A DNA stretch of 64,000 bases from Bretschneidera sinensis (lineage: Eukaryota > Streptophyta > Magnoliopsida > Brassicales > Akaniaceae). The stretch spans positions 62,972,138 to 63,036,137 of the forward strand of contig CM043699.1 in the NCBI GenBank assembly GCA_023935145.1, in the 5' to 3' direction. The translations under genes were made by a program, and so were the position numbers. The notes under the pieces were generated by a model. That model was not told the origin of the DNA and ran no database searches. It saw only the letters and a program-made list of their open reading frames with translations. Below are positions 21,608 through 33,250 of this stretch, one piece after another; the first letter of the stretch is position 1, and each line of letters opens with the position of its first letter.

Positions 21608-23036
21608 GAAAGAAACAAATCAATTTGAAAGAAACAATGTATGGAATCTAGTTCCTAGACCAAAGAATCATACAATAATAGGAACTAAATGGGTATTTAG
21701 AAACAAGATGGATGAAAATGGAATAATGACTAGGAACAAGGCTAGACTAGTTGTTAAAGGATATAATCAAGAAGAAGGAATAGACATTGATGAGACCTAT
21801 GCTCCCGTAGCAAGATTAGAAGCTATTCGGTTGTTATTATCCTTTGCATGCTTTAACAAATTTAAATTATTTCAAATGGATGTAAAAAGTGCCTTTTTAA
21901 ATGGCGTTATAGAAAAAGAGGTATATATTGAGCAACCTCTTAGATTTGAGAATCCTAGTCTTCCAAATCATGTCTATAAGCTTTCTAATGCTCTAGTAAA
22001 TTTTTTATTTACAATAATTTTACAAGAGAAAAAATAGACACAACTCTCTTCACAAAAACTCAAAAATGACACACTACTAGTCCAAATATATGTTGATGAT
22101 ATCATATTTGGTGCTACTAATGAATCTATATGTCAAGAGTTTGCCAAGTGCATGCAAGGTGAATTTGAAATAAGCATGATGGGAGAGCTTACCTACTTCT
22201 TTGGACTTCAAATCAAACAATTGAAAAGAGGCATCTTCATCAATCAATTAAAATACACCAAGGACCTACTAAAAAGATTCAGGATGGAAAGCTAAAAGTC
22301 ACTTGGTACTCCTATGAGCACTTCTACAAAACTTGACCTTGATAAAGAAGGTAAGTGTGTAAACACTAAAACTTACAGAAGCATGATAGGAGCATTACTC
22401 TATTTAACTGCAAGTAGACCTGATATAATGTTCAGTGTATGCATGTGTGCTTTTTATATCTAAGGAATCACATGTGATTGCAGTAAAAAGAATCCTTAGA
22501 TACTACAAGATACTTAAAACCTAGGATTATGGTACTCTAGAGATTCATCTTTTGATCTTTTAGGATATTCAGATGCTGATTTTGCAGGGTGTAGGTTAGA
22601 TAGAAAAAGCACTAGTGGAATATGCCAATTCTTAGGTGCAATGCTAACTTCTTGGTTTTCCAAGAAACAAAACTCGGTTACACTATCAACCACCGAGGTG
22701 GAATACGTAGCATGCGGAAGTTGTTGTGCGCAAGTGTTGTGGATGAAACAATAACTACAAGGCTACGGCATGAATTTTAAAATTATTCCATTTCATTGCG
22801 ATAATACTAGTGCTATCAACTTAACCAAAAACCCTATTTAACACTCTATAACCAAAAACATAGAAATAAGACATCATTTCTTAAGAGATCATGCTAAAAA
22901 AGGTGATATAAGACTAGAATTCATTCCTTCAGAAGACCAAATAGTTGATATTCTTACAAAACCTTTAAGTGAAGCTAGTTTTTGTAAAATTAGATTGTTA
23001 ATGGGATTAATAGACTATGATAAACTGTATGTTTGA
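21608..23036 (+). pseudogene. reverse transcriptase and RNase H of F
   Basis: NVWNLVPRPK...TKWVFRNKMDENGIMTRNKARL begins RT. QMDVKSAFLNG and YVDDIIFG carry the catalytic Asp residues and look intact. Between them KLSNAL jumps to VNFLFTIILQ, removing the YGLKQAPRAWYERL region, with a frameshift and stop at about 22034. RNase H follows (GYSDADFAG, STTEVEYVACG, then the HHFLRD and DILTKPL motifs) with further stops. It ends ...LIDYDKLYV at 23036. It is a Sirevirus-type RT from motif content; it is not functional. Confidence 0.9.
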
Positions 23037-23687
23037 CTGCATCATCATTCATCATTTGCATATTTGACATCAAGTGAATGAGTATTAAACCTTATTTAAT
23101 ATTTCCCTCACTCAAGATGGCATAGATAAACAAATTTCGTGCTAAAACTCTAAGTTGAAAGTTCTTTTAAAGGTCCAGTCGACTAGTAAGTTTATCCCAG
23201 TCGACTGGTAATACACTGCCTTTTCACCCAGTTGACTAGTCTAAGTACCTAGTCGACGGGTAAAACAAGACCCTGTTTGGAGCCAAATTTTTGAATTTCT
23301 GATAACTACCTAGTCGACTGGTATGGAAGACCCAGTCGACTGGTCTTTCTCTACCAGTTTACCCAATCGACTGGTGTCTCGACCTAGTCGCCTGGTATGT
23401 AAAAAATTCCCAACTAAGTGAAGGACCCAGTCGATTGGTGCCCTAATCTAGTCGACTGGTATAGCAATTCTATAAATAGTCACTTCAGTTTTTTAGGGTT
23501 TTACGCCATTTTCAAAACCCTGAAGCTTTCTCTCTCTAGAAAATCTCACTTTTCCTCCCAAAATCTGGAAAATATACTCTATAGTATCCTTATCTAATCC
23601 CCCATAAATTTATTTCAACTTTCCAAGGTTGAAAATTCCTTTTTTCCCTAAAAATCTCTCTCTCCCCAAAAACACCTCTTTTTCCAA
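23037..23687 (+). repeat. spacer of F with CAGTCGACTGG cluster
   Basis: Non-coding stretch between pol and the downstream ORF. From about 23170 to 23465 it contains around ten copies of CAGTCGACTGGT or near variants (CAGTTGACTAGT, CAATCGACTGGT), unevenly spaced. The same motif is clustered in the LTRs of F and of J. CCAGTCGACTGG is a perfect 12-bp palindrome. A TATA-like CTATAAATAG at 23471-23480 precedes the next ORF by about 200 bp and could be an internal promoter (inference). Confidence 0.75.
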
Positions 23688-24990
23688 ATGTCTGATAGAA
23701 TCCGAATCAAAACCACCGTTGTAGGACCTCATGCACCTACTAGGCCATGGTCCACGAAATCCATGGCACTGAATGCAAAAGGAAAGGGTTTGGCAGGATC
23801 TTCAAGCAAGAAGGCGAGGACAGAGCTCGACAACTCACTCTTTTGGAGTCTAGCAGCCAAAAAGAGGTATAATTTTGTCATTCGTCATAAAAAGATCATG
23901 ACAGGTAGATTCATTGACTTCGATTCTATTCATCATGCAAAATTTAACATACTACCTCCTTTTGAGGTAGTGCGCTTGACACCACTTGTCAAGATTCACC
24001 AAAAGTACTACCCACGCCTGATTCACCAAGTTCGTGTCTACCCATGCCTGATTCACCAATTCTATGCAAACTTGGTGAAACCTAGTCCACTAGCTCTTTG
24101 GTTCAGAACTAGTGTGATGGGTGTGGAGTTTGAGGTGAACACTGACCTCCTAATAAGCTTATTGGAGATCCCTGTGGGAGGGATCTAATTGAATCTAGAC
24201 AGATAGCCGAAAAACTTTGATTATGAGGAGGCATGTCAAATTGTTAGGGAAGACTCTAACTACGTCTTTCAGCCCACTATATTTCACACATGTAGTGACA
24301 TACCCCTCAATTCAAAGTTGTTCAATCTTATTGTGAGTTGGATCATCCATCCATGACTTGGGAGTCGGAGCTATCTCTCGAAGATAGACGTAGTATTGAT
24401 TTGATGTCTCAAAACTGGACACCACTTCAATATCTACCCCTTACTGCTCACCGACATGATCAACGGCAAAGCTAGTGACTCCGAGTGCCTTCCTTATGGG
24501 ATGCTCATTACCCTCATCCCCCAGCACTTTCGGGTTCCTCTTCTCACCTCTAAAGCTCAGGACATCAACCCCAAGGATATCATCAACGTCTCTTCTCTGA
24601 AGAAGATGCGGTGCATGATCTGAAATGGGATGATCTACTCCAAGATCGAGAAGAACATCAGGATTGGAGAGGGTGACAGCAGTGAAGAGGACAATGAGGG
24701 TCCAAGTGATGTAGCCTCTACCACTACTATGGACACTGATGACCGAGCACCACCGCATAGTGGCTCTAGTACTGGTCCGGTTAGATACGATGATCTACTC
24801 TAGGCTATCTTGAGCCTCCAGTTATCCATGTAGTCTGGGTTCTAGAGCTTGAGCTCTTCTATTGATTCCATGCATCATGACCTTTGCTCCCTTCGAGTCG
24901 ACTTCGAGCTGCACCGAGAGCACACAAAGGGCTTCTTAGCTGAGCTTCGGGATCTTATACGAGATTTCTTTGATTCTCCCACTTACTGAG
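23688..24990 (+). pseudogene. extra downstream ORF of F (plant transposon protein-like)
   Basis: ATG at 23688 gives 166 codons, MSDRIRIKTTVVGPH..., with a Lys/Ser-rich head. The body then reads ELDNSLFWSLAAKKRYNFV, FYANLVKPSPLALWFRTS and GVEFEVNTDLLISLLEIPVG. After a stop at 24186 it can be followed through frame changes (FNLIVSWII; HFNIYPLLLTDMINGK; LPYGMLITLIPQHF) to an acidic tail and LAELRDLIRDFFDSPTY near 24985. The FYANL/GVxFxVN/LPYGMLIT pattern resembles the 'putative plant transposon protein' family. The family's function is unknown to me. It occupies the env-like position of Sireviruses, but I see no signal peptide or membrane segment. Confidence 0.6.
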
Positions 24991-25672
24991 TCACCTGTTG
25001 TTATCTTTTTTGTTGTATATAGCTTTTAGCTGTTCTTGGCACGAACATTTATCACATTATCATACATTTCAGTTATTATATTCGATATTTGGCTTCTTAA
25101 AGCTTGTGATATATGGATATTTGTATATATATTTGCCTATATTTCATGTCTAGCTTATGTTTCATATCCTTACCTTACTTTTATGCCATACACTTACTTA
25201 GTTTAAATCCTTTTTACTCTAAAATATGCTTTAACTACTTATGCAAGTGTGGAAACTTCCAGTTCTTCCTGGAAGTCGTCCCAGCTCCAAATAATGCCTA
25301 GTTTTTGTATTCAAGTTTGTTTATGCATAATCTTACTGTCCATAGTATCTTTGTTGCTTATTTTTTGAATTAGCACCCTTTTTTTTGCTGTTGTCAAAAC
25401 AGGGGAGAAAAATGAGAAACAGATAAATATCACTATAAACTTAAAATAGAGCATAGATTTAGGGGGAGCATTGCTCCGAAGATCTTATTAAATATTATTC
25501 TATTTTGAGTTGATTGGTTGGGTTTTTTATAAACTACATTTGAACTTTTTTACAGGTTGGTTTTATCCGAAAAACAGAGGAAACTCTGCCCATTTTTTTT
25601 CTAAAAACCCAACACTTAGTTTTTAAAGCTGTTTTCTTTTGTTAGTTTTGTCATCATAAAAAATGGGGAGAT
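24991..25672 (+). other. 3' untranslated region and polypurine tract of F
   Basis: AT-rich sequence without a supported gene. AAAAAATGGGGAGAT at 25658-25672 is the polypurine tract touching the 3' LTR; a similar GGGGGAGCA lies near 25462. Confidence 0.8.
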
Positions 25673-26815
25673 TGTTGACCCTTATCTAAATTTTAATAAT
25701 AAAAAAACACTACTCTAATTATACTAATAGTTTTATCTAAGTGTTTAAACAATAAAAGCTTTCAGCAAACAATCAAGATGCAAGAACTCAATCCATATCA
25801 AACACCAAGTCAAGACAGAAGATATAGAATTGGCATTAAGGTATTGAAACAAACTGTAAATCTCTTATGTTCAAGTAAGTAGCTTGTCTTATGGCTCTTT
25901 TTATAAAATAATTTTGACAAAACTATTAATTCAAACACTTCCAAGACAAAAACAATTTTACTAGATGACAAACTGGGTTGAAGGGCAACCCAATCGACTG
26001 GGGTATGGGACAGAATGTCCTCAGTCGACTGGTGTAGAGCACTCAGTTGACTGGCATCTGGGACAGTGAGTTCCCAATCGATTGGTGCTTAGGACCCAGT
26101 CGACTGGTACTCTCCTAAAGCCTAAAAGTGAGATTTCTCACTTGACCCAGTCAATTGGTACAAAGACCCAGTCGACTGATAATTCAAAAAATATGACCGT
26201 TTGAGACATGGGACTTGAGCATTTAATGAACCAAACCTACCAAGTCAGTGTCTAACGGCCATATTGATTCAAGGCTATATAAACCCACTTCAATGAGCAT
26301 TTCAAAAAGAAGATTACACATTCAATTCACAAGTTTGCTAATTAATTCTCAAAAGCTTTGAAAAATTTATTGTTGAGCCATTCATCAAGTTTTTTCTTGA
26401 AAGAGAGATATTGTTCTTTTGTAAAAGTATTCATTGTTATCTCTCTACCATTTACTTTACAGTAACTCACATTTATTTTTAAGGGATTAGCTTCCGCAAG
26501 GAAGGGAATAGCTTCCGAGATGAAGGGATTGGTTGTAAGGTTTGTACAGCACCCATGAAGTTGTACGACTAAACATTTTAGTGGATCACTTCAAAGAGGT
26601 TCCATGAAGAGAGTGGACATAGGGTCAAAACGAATCTGATATTGCCGAACCACTATAAACTGAGTTTGCACTTTCTCTTCCTTAAACTCCTTTAGTTAAA
26701 GCACATTACTTGTTGTATTCTTATGCATTTAACTGTTTTTATAAACTTGCAAGTAATTAGCAAAAGTTTTTAAAAACCCAATTCACCCCCTCATAGGTCA
26801 GAACCTCAATCTACA
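25673..26815 (+). repeat. 3' LTR of F
   Basis: 1143 bp, TGTTGACCC...TCTACA, followed by the ATAGT duplication. It aligns with 4785-5951, including the CAGTCGACTGG cluster (25985-26190) and the TATA box (CTATATAAACC near 26276). Confidence 0.94.
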
Positions 26816-26820
26816 ATAGT

Positions 26821-27019
26821 GTTTAAAGTTAGAGTTTGTTATAGTTGAATTAGGACTCCTATAGGGTAGTATTTTGATAAGACTATGGTTTCCTTAGGCT
26901 ACAGTGTCTTAGTAGGATTAAGGTTTTTGTGTGAGATTACCATTTTACCCTTTGTCATATGTACCCATTCGATTGGTTATTTTGTCTTGTTACTGGTTGG
27001 GGAATTTTCCCCTACATCA
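26821..27019 (-). repeat. 3' LTR of E, inner half
   Basis: Resumes the LTR of E after F: GTTTAAAGTTAGAGTTTG...TTTTCCCCTACATCA aligns with 46715-46990. On the minus strand the LTR thus starts TGATGTAGGGG. The sequence beyond it (27020-27036) reads on the minus strand as AAAGGGAGTGGGCGGCA, a good polypurine tract. Confidence 0.88.
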
Positions 27020-27036
27020 GATGCCGCCCACTCCCT

Positions 27037-28080
27037 TTAGTGCAATTATGTGGTTAAGGAAATAAATTGTCAAAATATGTCTAAGAGCAAGTTCTAAAAT
27101 TGTCGTTTCTATGTGTCGGGTCTTAAACATTGAGTCATCCAAGGACTCGAGCCCCTAAGTTTGGTAAAAATGAGCTTTTATATATTGAGGCGTCCAGGGA
27201 CTCAGAGCCCTTGGCTCAGTAAAATCGAACTTTACATACCAAGGTGTCAAAGGTCTCCAGGGCTTAGGCTCGATAAAAATGGACTTTTAAGTACCGAGGT
27301 GTCGAGGGACTCGGGGCCCTTGGATCGGTAAAAATGAACTTTACATACCAAGGCGTTCAGTGACTTGGAGCTATTGGCTTAGACTTTTTAAGAAAAATGG
27401 CAGAGAGTCGTAGGGACTTGGAGCCCTCTCCTCGAACTTTTTGGTAAAAATAGTCAAGGGTCGTAGGGACTCAGGACCTCTCATCGGACTTTTTGGGAAA
27501 AATAGTCGAAGGTCGTAGGACTTTGGGCCCTCTCCTTTGACTTTTTGGGAAAAATGGTCGAGGGTCGTAAAGACTCGAGGCCTTTTTCTCAAAATTTTTG
27601 GGATAAATGGCCTAAGATCGTGGGACACGAGGCCTTCTCCTTGACATTTTTAAGAAAAATGACCGAAGGTCATAGGAACTTAGGTCTCTCTCCTCAGACC
27701 TTTTGGAAAAAAATGCCGAGAGTCATATGGACTTGGGGTCCTCTCCTTGGACATTTTGGGAAAAATGATCAAGGGTTGTAAAGATTCAAGGCCTTCTTCT
27801 CTGACTTTGTGGGGAAAAAACTGAGGGTTATAAGGACTTAGGGTCCTTTTCTCTAACTTTTTGGAAAAAATGGCCTAAGGTTGTAGGGACTCAGGGCCTT
27901 CTCTTCGGACTTATTTGAAAAAATGGTCGAAGGTTGTAGAGACTAAGAGCCTTCTCCTCAGATTTTGTAGGGAAAATGGCTAAGATTTGTAGGGATTTGA
28001 GGCCCTCTCCTCAGACTTTGGTTGAAAGATGGCCAGACATCTTCATCTTTGATAGAAACTAAGGCCTCTTCAAGTTTTAG
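27037..28080 (-). repeat. degenerate tandem repeats in 3' UTR of E, family 1
   Basis: From about 27125 on, a 55-60-bp motif recurs in the form GGGACTCGGGGCCC / TCTCCTCGGACTTTTTGGG / AAAAATGGTCGAGGGTCGTA, with changes in every copy (about 15 copies). The first four copies have a variant middle (TACCGAGGTGTCGAGGGACT). The open frames here arise from the repetition and are not genes. Variable tandem repeats upstream of the 3' LTR are known in Tat/Retand/Ogre gypsy elements. Confidence 0.85.
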
Positions 28081-29930
28081 GGATAATTGCAGTGTCAGAC
28101 ACTTAGCACACTATCAAGCGCCTAGCACACTGTTAGGTGCCTAGACAGGGTTCTAGCACATGTCAAGCACCTAAGCAGTGCCTAGCTTACTCCTTGGTGC
28201 TTTTCTCCCTGGATTTTGCTAAAAAAAATAGCCAAGGAGGTGAAGATCTTATTACAGTCTCCTCAAAATTTTCTTGAAAAATGATTGAGGATGTGAAGAG
28301 CTCGGTGCTCTCTCCTTGGACTTTGCTTGGAAAATAGCCAAGAAGGTTAAAAGTTGGACAATCTCTCCTAGAAATTTACTTGAAAATTGGCCTAGGAAGT
28401 GAAGAGCTCAGTACTCTCTCCTCAAAATTTGCTTGGAAAATGGTTGAAGATGCGAAGAGCTCAGGGCTCTTTCCTCGGAATTTTCTTTAAAATGGCTGAG
28501 GAGGTGACGAGCTCAACGCTCTCTTCTCATAATTTTCTTAAAAAATGACCAAACCTTTCCAAATATGTTTAATTTATATGTAGATTGAGGCTCTTTCAAG
28601 TTGCATGGGCAATTTCTTAGTCAAGTGCCTAGGCAGACGCCTAGCATACTCTAAGAAGTCTAGGCAGACATCTAGCTTTCTTCCAATCATCTAGGCAGAC
28701 GTCTAGCTTTCTTTTAGATGTCTAGCTTTCTTCCAAAATTTTAACTTTCTTTTAGACGTCTAACTTACTCCCAAGTGCTTATATCCTCGGACTTTACTTG
28801 AAAAATAAACGAGAAGGTGAAAATTTCATGGCTCTCTCCTCAGACTTTCTTTGGCAGATTTCTTTACACTTTTTTTTTTTGTAAAGTAAATGGGAATAAT
28901 GGGCTCTCTTAACTATTGGCTAGACAGTTATGGAAGCAATAGCTATTTGGACATGGGCTGACGATGAGTTTTTTGGGCCATGGACTAGCCGACTAAGCAT
29001 AGAGGCCCATTAGGCATGGTAGGCCAATATGGCATGAGAGAAGCCCACTAGGCATAAGAGAAGTCCGCTAAGCATGGAAAGAGTATTGAGGTTTACCAGA
29101 GCTCGAGGCTCTTAGCTCGGTCTTTTCGCTTTGAGAGTATCAAGGCTTACCAAAGTTCGAGGCTCTTTCCTTAGAGTTTTAGTTGGAAAAATTACCGAGA
29201 GTAAAGATTTCTCTGAGCAATCTCCTCGGGCTTTTGACTGAAAAAGTGTCGAGTGTGAGAAGTGCTCTGGTACTCTCTTTGGGCTTTTGTTGAAAAAATG
29301 TGCTGAGAGTGAAGACTACTCAGGCCAATTCCTTCAGGCTCTTGAGTAAAAAAAATTTGAAGGTGAGGATTACTAGAGGTAATTCTCTCAAGCTTCTGAC
29401 TGAAAAAGTACTGAGGGTGAGGATTACTCAAGGCAATCTCCTCAAGCTTTTGAATTTAGTACGTCCTCAAGTGCTTTGTATATTCCCTTGGTATGCTCTA
29501 AGGCTTTCTTGCTTGGAGTAAATTCGAGGCTTTCTTTATCGGAGTGGGTACTTAAGATTTTTTCGTGTACACTGGGTATCCCACTAGCGATCATGAAGTT
29601 CTTTATTGAAAGTGGTTGAGGGTTTAGAAATTCTTGGGGTGTTATCCTCTTACTTTGATATGAGAATTAGTCGAGGATGGTAAACACTCGAGGTGTTAAC
29701 CTTAGGCTTTGATATGAAGAATGACAAATGATGGAAAACACTTGGGGTGTTTCCCTCAGGTTTTGGATGAGAAATGGCCAAGGATGGTGAACATTCGGGC
29801 TTTGGATGAAAAATGACCAAAGATGATGAACACTCGAGGTGTTTCCCTTTGGTTTTGGATGAAAGGATAAGTTCCTCTTATTCCTAGATAAAATTAGGAT
29901 TTTGATACGTCAAGGGCTGACGGCATTGGT
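28081..29930 (-). repeat. further tandem-repeat families in 3' UTR of E
   Basis: Short words GTGCCTAGGCAG / CTAGCACACTC / AGACGTCTAGCTTTC repeat at 28090-28200 and 28620-28780. A unit around GAGCTCGGTGCTCTCTCCTC...TTGGAAAATGGC recurs at 28220-28560. A unit with CTCGGGCTTTTGACTGAAAA recurs at 29160-29450, and one with ACTCGAGGTGTTTCCC...GAAAATGACCAAGGATG at 29620-29870. All are purine/pyrimidine-biased like family 1. No coding gene seen. Confidence 0.78.
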
Positions 29931-30149
29931 GTGTCATTGCCTAACAGCTTTAGGGCGTTGGAGATGATTGCTTTTTACTGCGCCATAGACTGATGACTTT
30001 CTACTACACCACAGGCTAATGACTTTCTACTATGCCATAGGCTGGCAGATTACTTATGTACTTTCATAGAAAACTAAAAAATAATTGCTTAATTAATAGA
30101 GAATGAAAAAGTTACAAAATGAATATTTAAAAGCAAATGTGTTAATGGT

Positions 30150-30683
30150 AAAATTTGAGGAGATTCTTGACATTCCAAGTATGAGGAATAAGAGTTCCAC
30201 TAAGCTCTTAAGGTGAATTATACGCACCTTGTATGGTCTTATGATCTTCTCTCTCGTTCAGGGGGGATGATGACTAATTCTTCGACAGGTTAGCCCCTCG
30301 GAGCTTTAAGTTTGTCTCTCAGGTCTTTAGTCTCAAGAGCTAGGGTCTCGACCTACTTGTGCCTCTTTATGAATCTATGGTTATAAGATCGAGATGTAGC
30401 TTGATTTCCCTGAATTTCTCCGATTCGATTTTTAGTGGGGAATTTCAACTTCAAGTGATATGTTGAAATGACTGCCCTATGGAGTTCTCACTCGGTCTTC
30501 TAAGGATAACATTGTAGGAGGATGAATGCTTAACGACTAAGAAGGTGATAATGATCTGCTTAGGGGTTGAGCCCACTGTAATGGGCAAGACTTACTGCCT
30601 TCAATAGAGATGCCACTTGCTTGAGCTGATCATCACTGAGCTTCATCTTTTAGAAGACGTCGTAGTATAGAATGTCGGTCGAG
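30150..30683 (-). pseudogene. protease body and RT leader of E
   Basis: On the minus strand from 30683: STDILYYDVF (the residues after D-x-G-S-S of the retropepsin), KMKLSDDQLKQV, then after frameshifts VSTYHLKLKFPTKNRIGEI and GNQATSRS, which end the protease domain of Tat-type elements. A spacer, KAPRG-PVEELVIIPLNERE, leads into RT. Homology ends near 30150. The first half of the protease (DDTMVV...DYNMERILVDKGS) lies at 44499-44600, beyond element H. Several stops are present. Confidence 0.8.
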
Positions 30684-32405
30684 TATTTTGTCCTAGTATT
30701 TTTTATGTTTTTCAAGTATTTGTTTATATTTTTAGCTTTGGAATTTGTTACTTTGAGTTGTTTTTCGTTGTTTTACAGGTTCACAAGCACTTAGAAAGGA
30801 GTTTCACAAAATTGCCAGAATTGCTTATACAGATCAGTCATATTTTGGGATTAAACTATATTGATTCAGGAAGAACCAAGAGATGAGCTATATATGCTTG
30901 GAAATATCTAGATGTCTATTTTCTGGAGCATTTTATGGCTCGTAAATATGATTTTTTTTAGAGAAAATTATGGCAGTTTTAGTAGACAAAGGTCAGGCTA
31001 TGCGTTGTTTCAGCTTGGCATAAGTGATTTTTGCAGATTAAACTATATTGATTCAGGAAGAACCAGGAGGTGAGCCATATATGCTTGGAAAGATCCGAAT
31101 ATCTATATTCTGGAGAATTTATGGCTCATAAATATGATTTTTCTAGAGAAAGTTATGGCAGTTTTAGTAGACAAAGGTCAGGCTGTGTGTGATTTCAGTG
31201 TGGCAGAAGTGAAGGAGCTATTAAATTCTGATTTTTATGGGATTTGCACGGGCTAGACAGTAGCACAACCATAACAGTTCTGGATAGCAGAAACCTGGTC
31301 TGGACAACAGCAAACATACTGCCTAGACAACAGCAGAACCGGGCCTGGACAGTAGAAGCACACGGCCTGAAAAGAAACCTTAAGACGACTTTTCTGTCCA
31401 CAAAGCCATCTCCATACAGCTATATATAGGAATTTGAGACTAAGAGAAGGGAGAGACGATGGTAGTTCTTGGAGAGATATTATCAAGAGGAGTTTTGTGA
31501 GAGTGAAGGAGGAGACGGTTTCTTTCATTAAGACGGCATATCAAGAGATTGAAGATGACAATCAATCGCTTCAAGACTTTGAGGATTCATCTTGTAAGGA
31601 ATTCTATCTTTGTTCTTTTCGTCCTTCAATATGCTTATACCCCTAGTACTTGAATTCTATGATTGGGATTTAAACATGAGCGGTTGAACACGTTGTTGGG
31701 CGTTTAGCGTAGCTGCCTTAATTGTTTTGGATATTTTGGTGGATTTAGTGTTATAAAATTTTCCAAATTATTTCTTATTCAATATCCTTCATACCTTTGA
31801 TTATTGCTTGTGGATTGGCCATCTATTATTGATAGTCAAGGTTAATATTCGAGATTAGGTTAAGGACAAATCATCTAGACTTAATTAAGCTTTCTTGAAT
31901 AGGAATTTAAATCAGAATTCAAATCAAATTGTGATTTAGGTAGTTGTGTTTTCCTTATACTTAATTTAACTAATTAATTGATGAACACGATCCATGGGAT
32001 TTAATTAATTAGTTATAAAGTGAGAATAAACACGATCAATGGCATTCTCTAGTCTTAGCGAAAATACCACTAATCTTGGATGTTGATTAATTCTTTATAT
32101 TCACTAAATGTTCCAATTCATGATTGGATAGCAAGCTAAACTCCCAATTGTTCTCATTGATTATACTTATCTCTTCATAATTCGTTTAGTTTAATTTACT
32201 TAATTTTTCTTATTTCAATTTTTTATTCACCAATTTTTTAATTAGAGTGTTTAGGATTTAATTTCAGAGTTTGTTTTAGTAATTTTAAGAAAGTAATTTA
32301 AGATTTAAACCACTTAAATTCCTTGAGAGATCGACCTCGAAAGTAAACTCATCGCAGTACTATTTGTGATTTGTGCACTTACGAGCATTTAAAATTTGCA
32401 CATCA
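30684..32405 (+). repeat. 5' LTR of H (left end truncated)
   Basis: Aligns with 42783-44498. It contains two tandem copies of the module shared with G and L (about 30775-31010 and 31025-31200), a TATA box GCTATATATAGG (31419-31430) and the U5 end ATTTGCACATCA. The first bases of the LTR and the duplication were lost at the junction with E. Confidence 0.9.
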
Positions 32406-32411
32406 AGTTTT

Positions 32412-32428
32412 TGGCGCCGTTGCTAGGG
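32412..32428 (+). other. primer-binding site of H (tRNA-Asp)
   Basis: TGGCGCCGTTGCTAGGG, preceded by TTTT, starts six bases after the LTR. It matches the tRNA-Asp complement for the first 12 bases, better than in G. Confidence 0.9.
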
Positions 32429-32615
32429 AATTAGCATTTAATTCTTTAGTTATTTTCTTTGTTTTTATTTTTATTTTTATTTTTATTTCTTTTATTTCGT
32501 CAAATTTTTTATTTTCTTCTTGATTTTCTTGATTTAAATTGGCATTAATTTTTTTCTTGATTTTCGCTCTCTTGATTCCTGGTAGCTTAATTTTTCTTTT
32601 GTCTTCTTTAGGTAC

Positions 32616-33250
32616 ATGCACGGTAGAAGATCCTAAGGGAGAAATCTAGTGCCAGCAATAGACAACATCCATAGGCTAAGGGAGACATTACAGCCTATGG
32701 AAGAAGAAGAAAAGGTTGAGGGAATAGAAAAAGAGAAGCCTGAAAGAATGGAAGGAGTTGAAAGACAAATTATGATGAAGGAGTATGCAAGGCAGATCAT
32801 CGGCACTTCCACGTCTTGCATCCAATTGAGGGAAGCTGCACAAAATTATGAGATAAAAAATATCCACTTTAGCATGCTCCTGTCATTCTACGAAATTCCA
32901 AATGAAGACCCATAAGGAGTTGAAAGACAAATTATGATGAAGCAGTATGCAAGGCAGATCATCGGCACTTCCACGTCTTGTATCCAATTGAGGGAAGCTG
33001 CACAGAATTATGAGATAAAAAATATCCACTTTAGCATGCTCCTGTCATTCTATGAAATTCCAAATGAAGACCCATTAACCTTCATAAGGGATTTCTATGC
33101 AACAGTGCAGACTTTTCCTCTACAGGAGCTGAATGAGGATCAATTCAGGATAAGATGCTTCCTCTACACATTAAAAGATAGAGCAAAAGTATGATTGATG
33201 AATCTTCCACCCGGTTCTTTGACTACATGGGAAACGATCTACAATCGATT
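32616..33250 (+). pseudogene. gag of H, N-terminal part
   Basis: ATG at 32616 (MHGRRS) runs into a stop at 32634, then continues RNLVPAIDNIHRLRE. The segment from GVERQIMMKEYARQI to FYEIPNEDP is repeated twice in tandem. It then reads LTFIRDFYATVQTFPLQELNEDQF and, after a stop near 33193, MNLPPGSLTTWETIYNR. The gene is cut in codon R/F by element D and resumes at 38657 as FMNKFYSHQKTTELRI. This is the capsid domain typical of Athila Gag. Confidence 0.88.
32752..33075 (+). repeat. 162-bp tandem duplication in gag of H
   Basis: Two nearly identical 162-bp units (32752-32913 and 32914-33075), 54 codons each, so the frame is kept. The last codon before the junction reads TAA (DP, stop, GVERQ), whereas the second copy continues DPLTF. 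Few differences separate the units, so the duplication is young relative to the element. Confidence 0.92.

Larger units (their letters stand above)
4785..26815 (+). mobile_element. SIRE-like copia element F, with nested G and C
   Basis: LTRs at 4785-5951 and 25673-26815 flank gag, protease, RT/RNase H and an extra downstream gene. The target-site duplication ATAGT is perfect (4780-4784 and 26816-26820). Gag is split by element G inside its zinc knuckle, and pol is split by solo LTR C. Between the protease (about 20030-20235) and 20237 the pre-integrase and integrase are missing. A long spacer and an extra ORF after pol are typical of plant Sireviruses. About 9 kb remains once the insertions are removed. 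Confidence 0.92.

Noticed and set aside
24441..24758. 105-codon antisense open frame
   Set aside because: Lies opposite the degraded downstream ORF of F, whose sense motifs (LPYGMLIT) are recognisable.
27371..27781. Open frames of 78-85 codons on both strands
   Set aside because: They are produced by the 55-60-bp tandem repeat; the peptide repeats follow the DNA period and no known domain appears.
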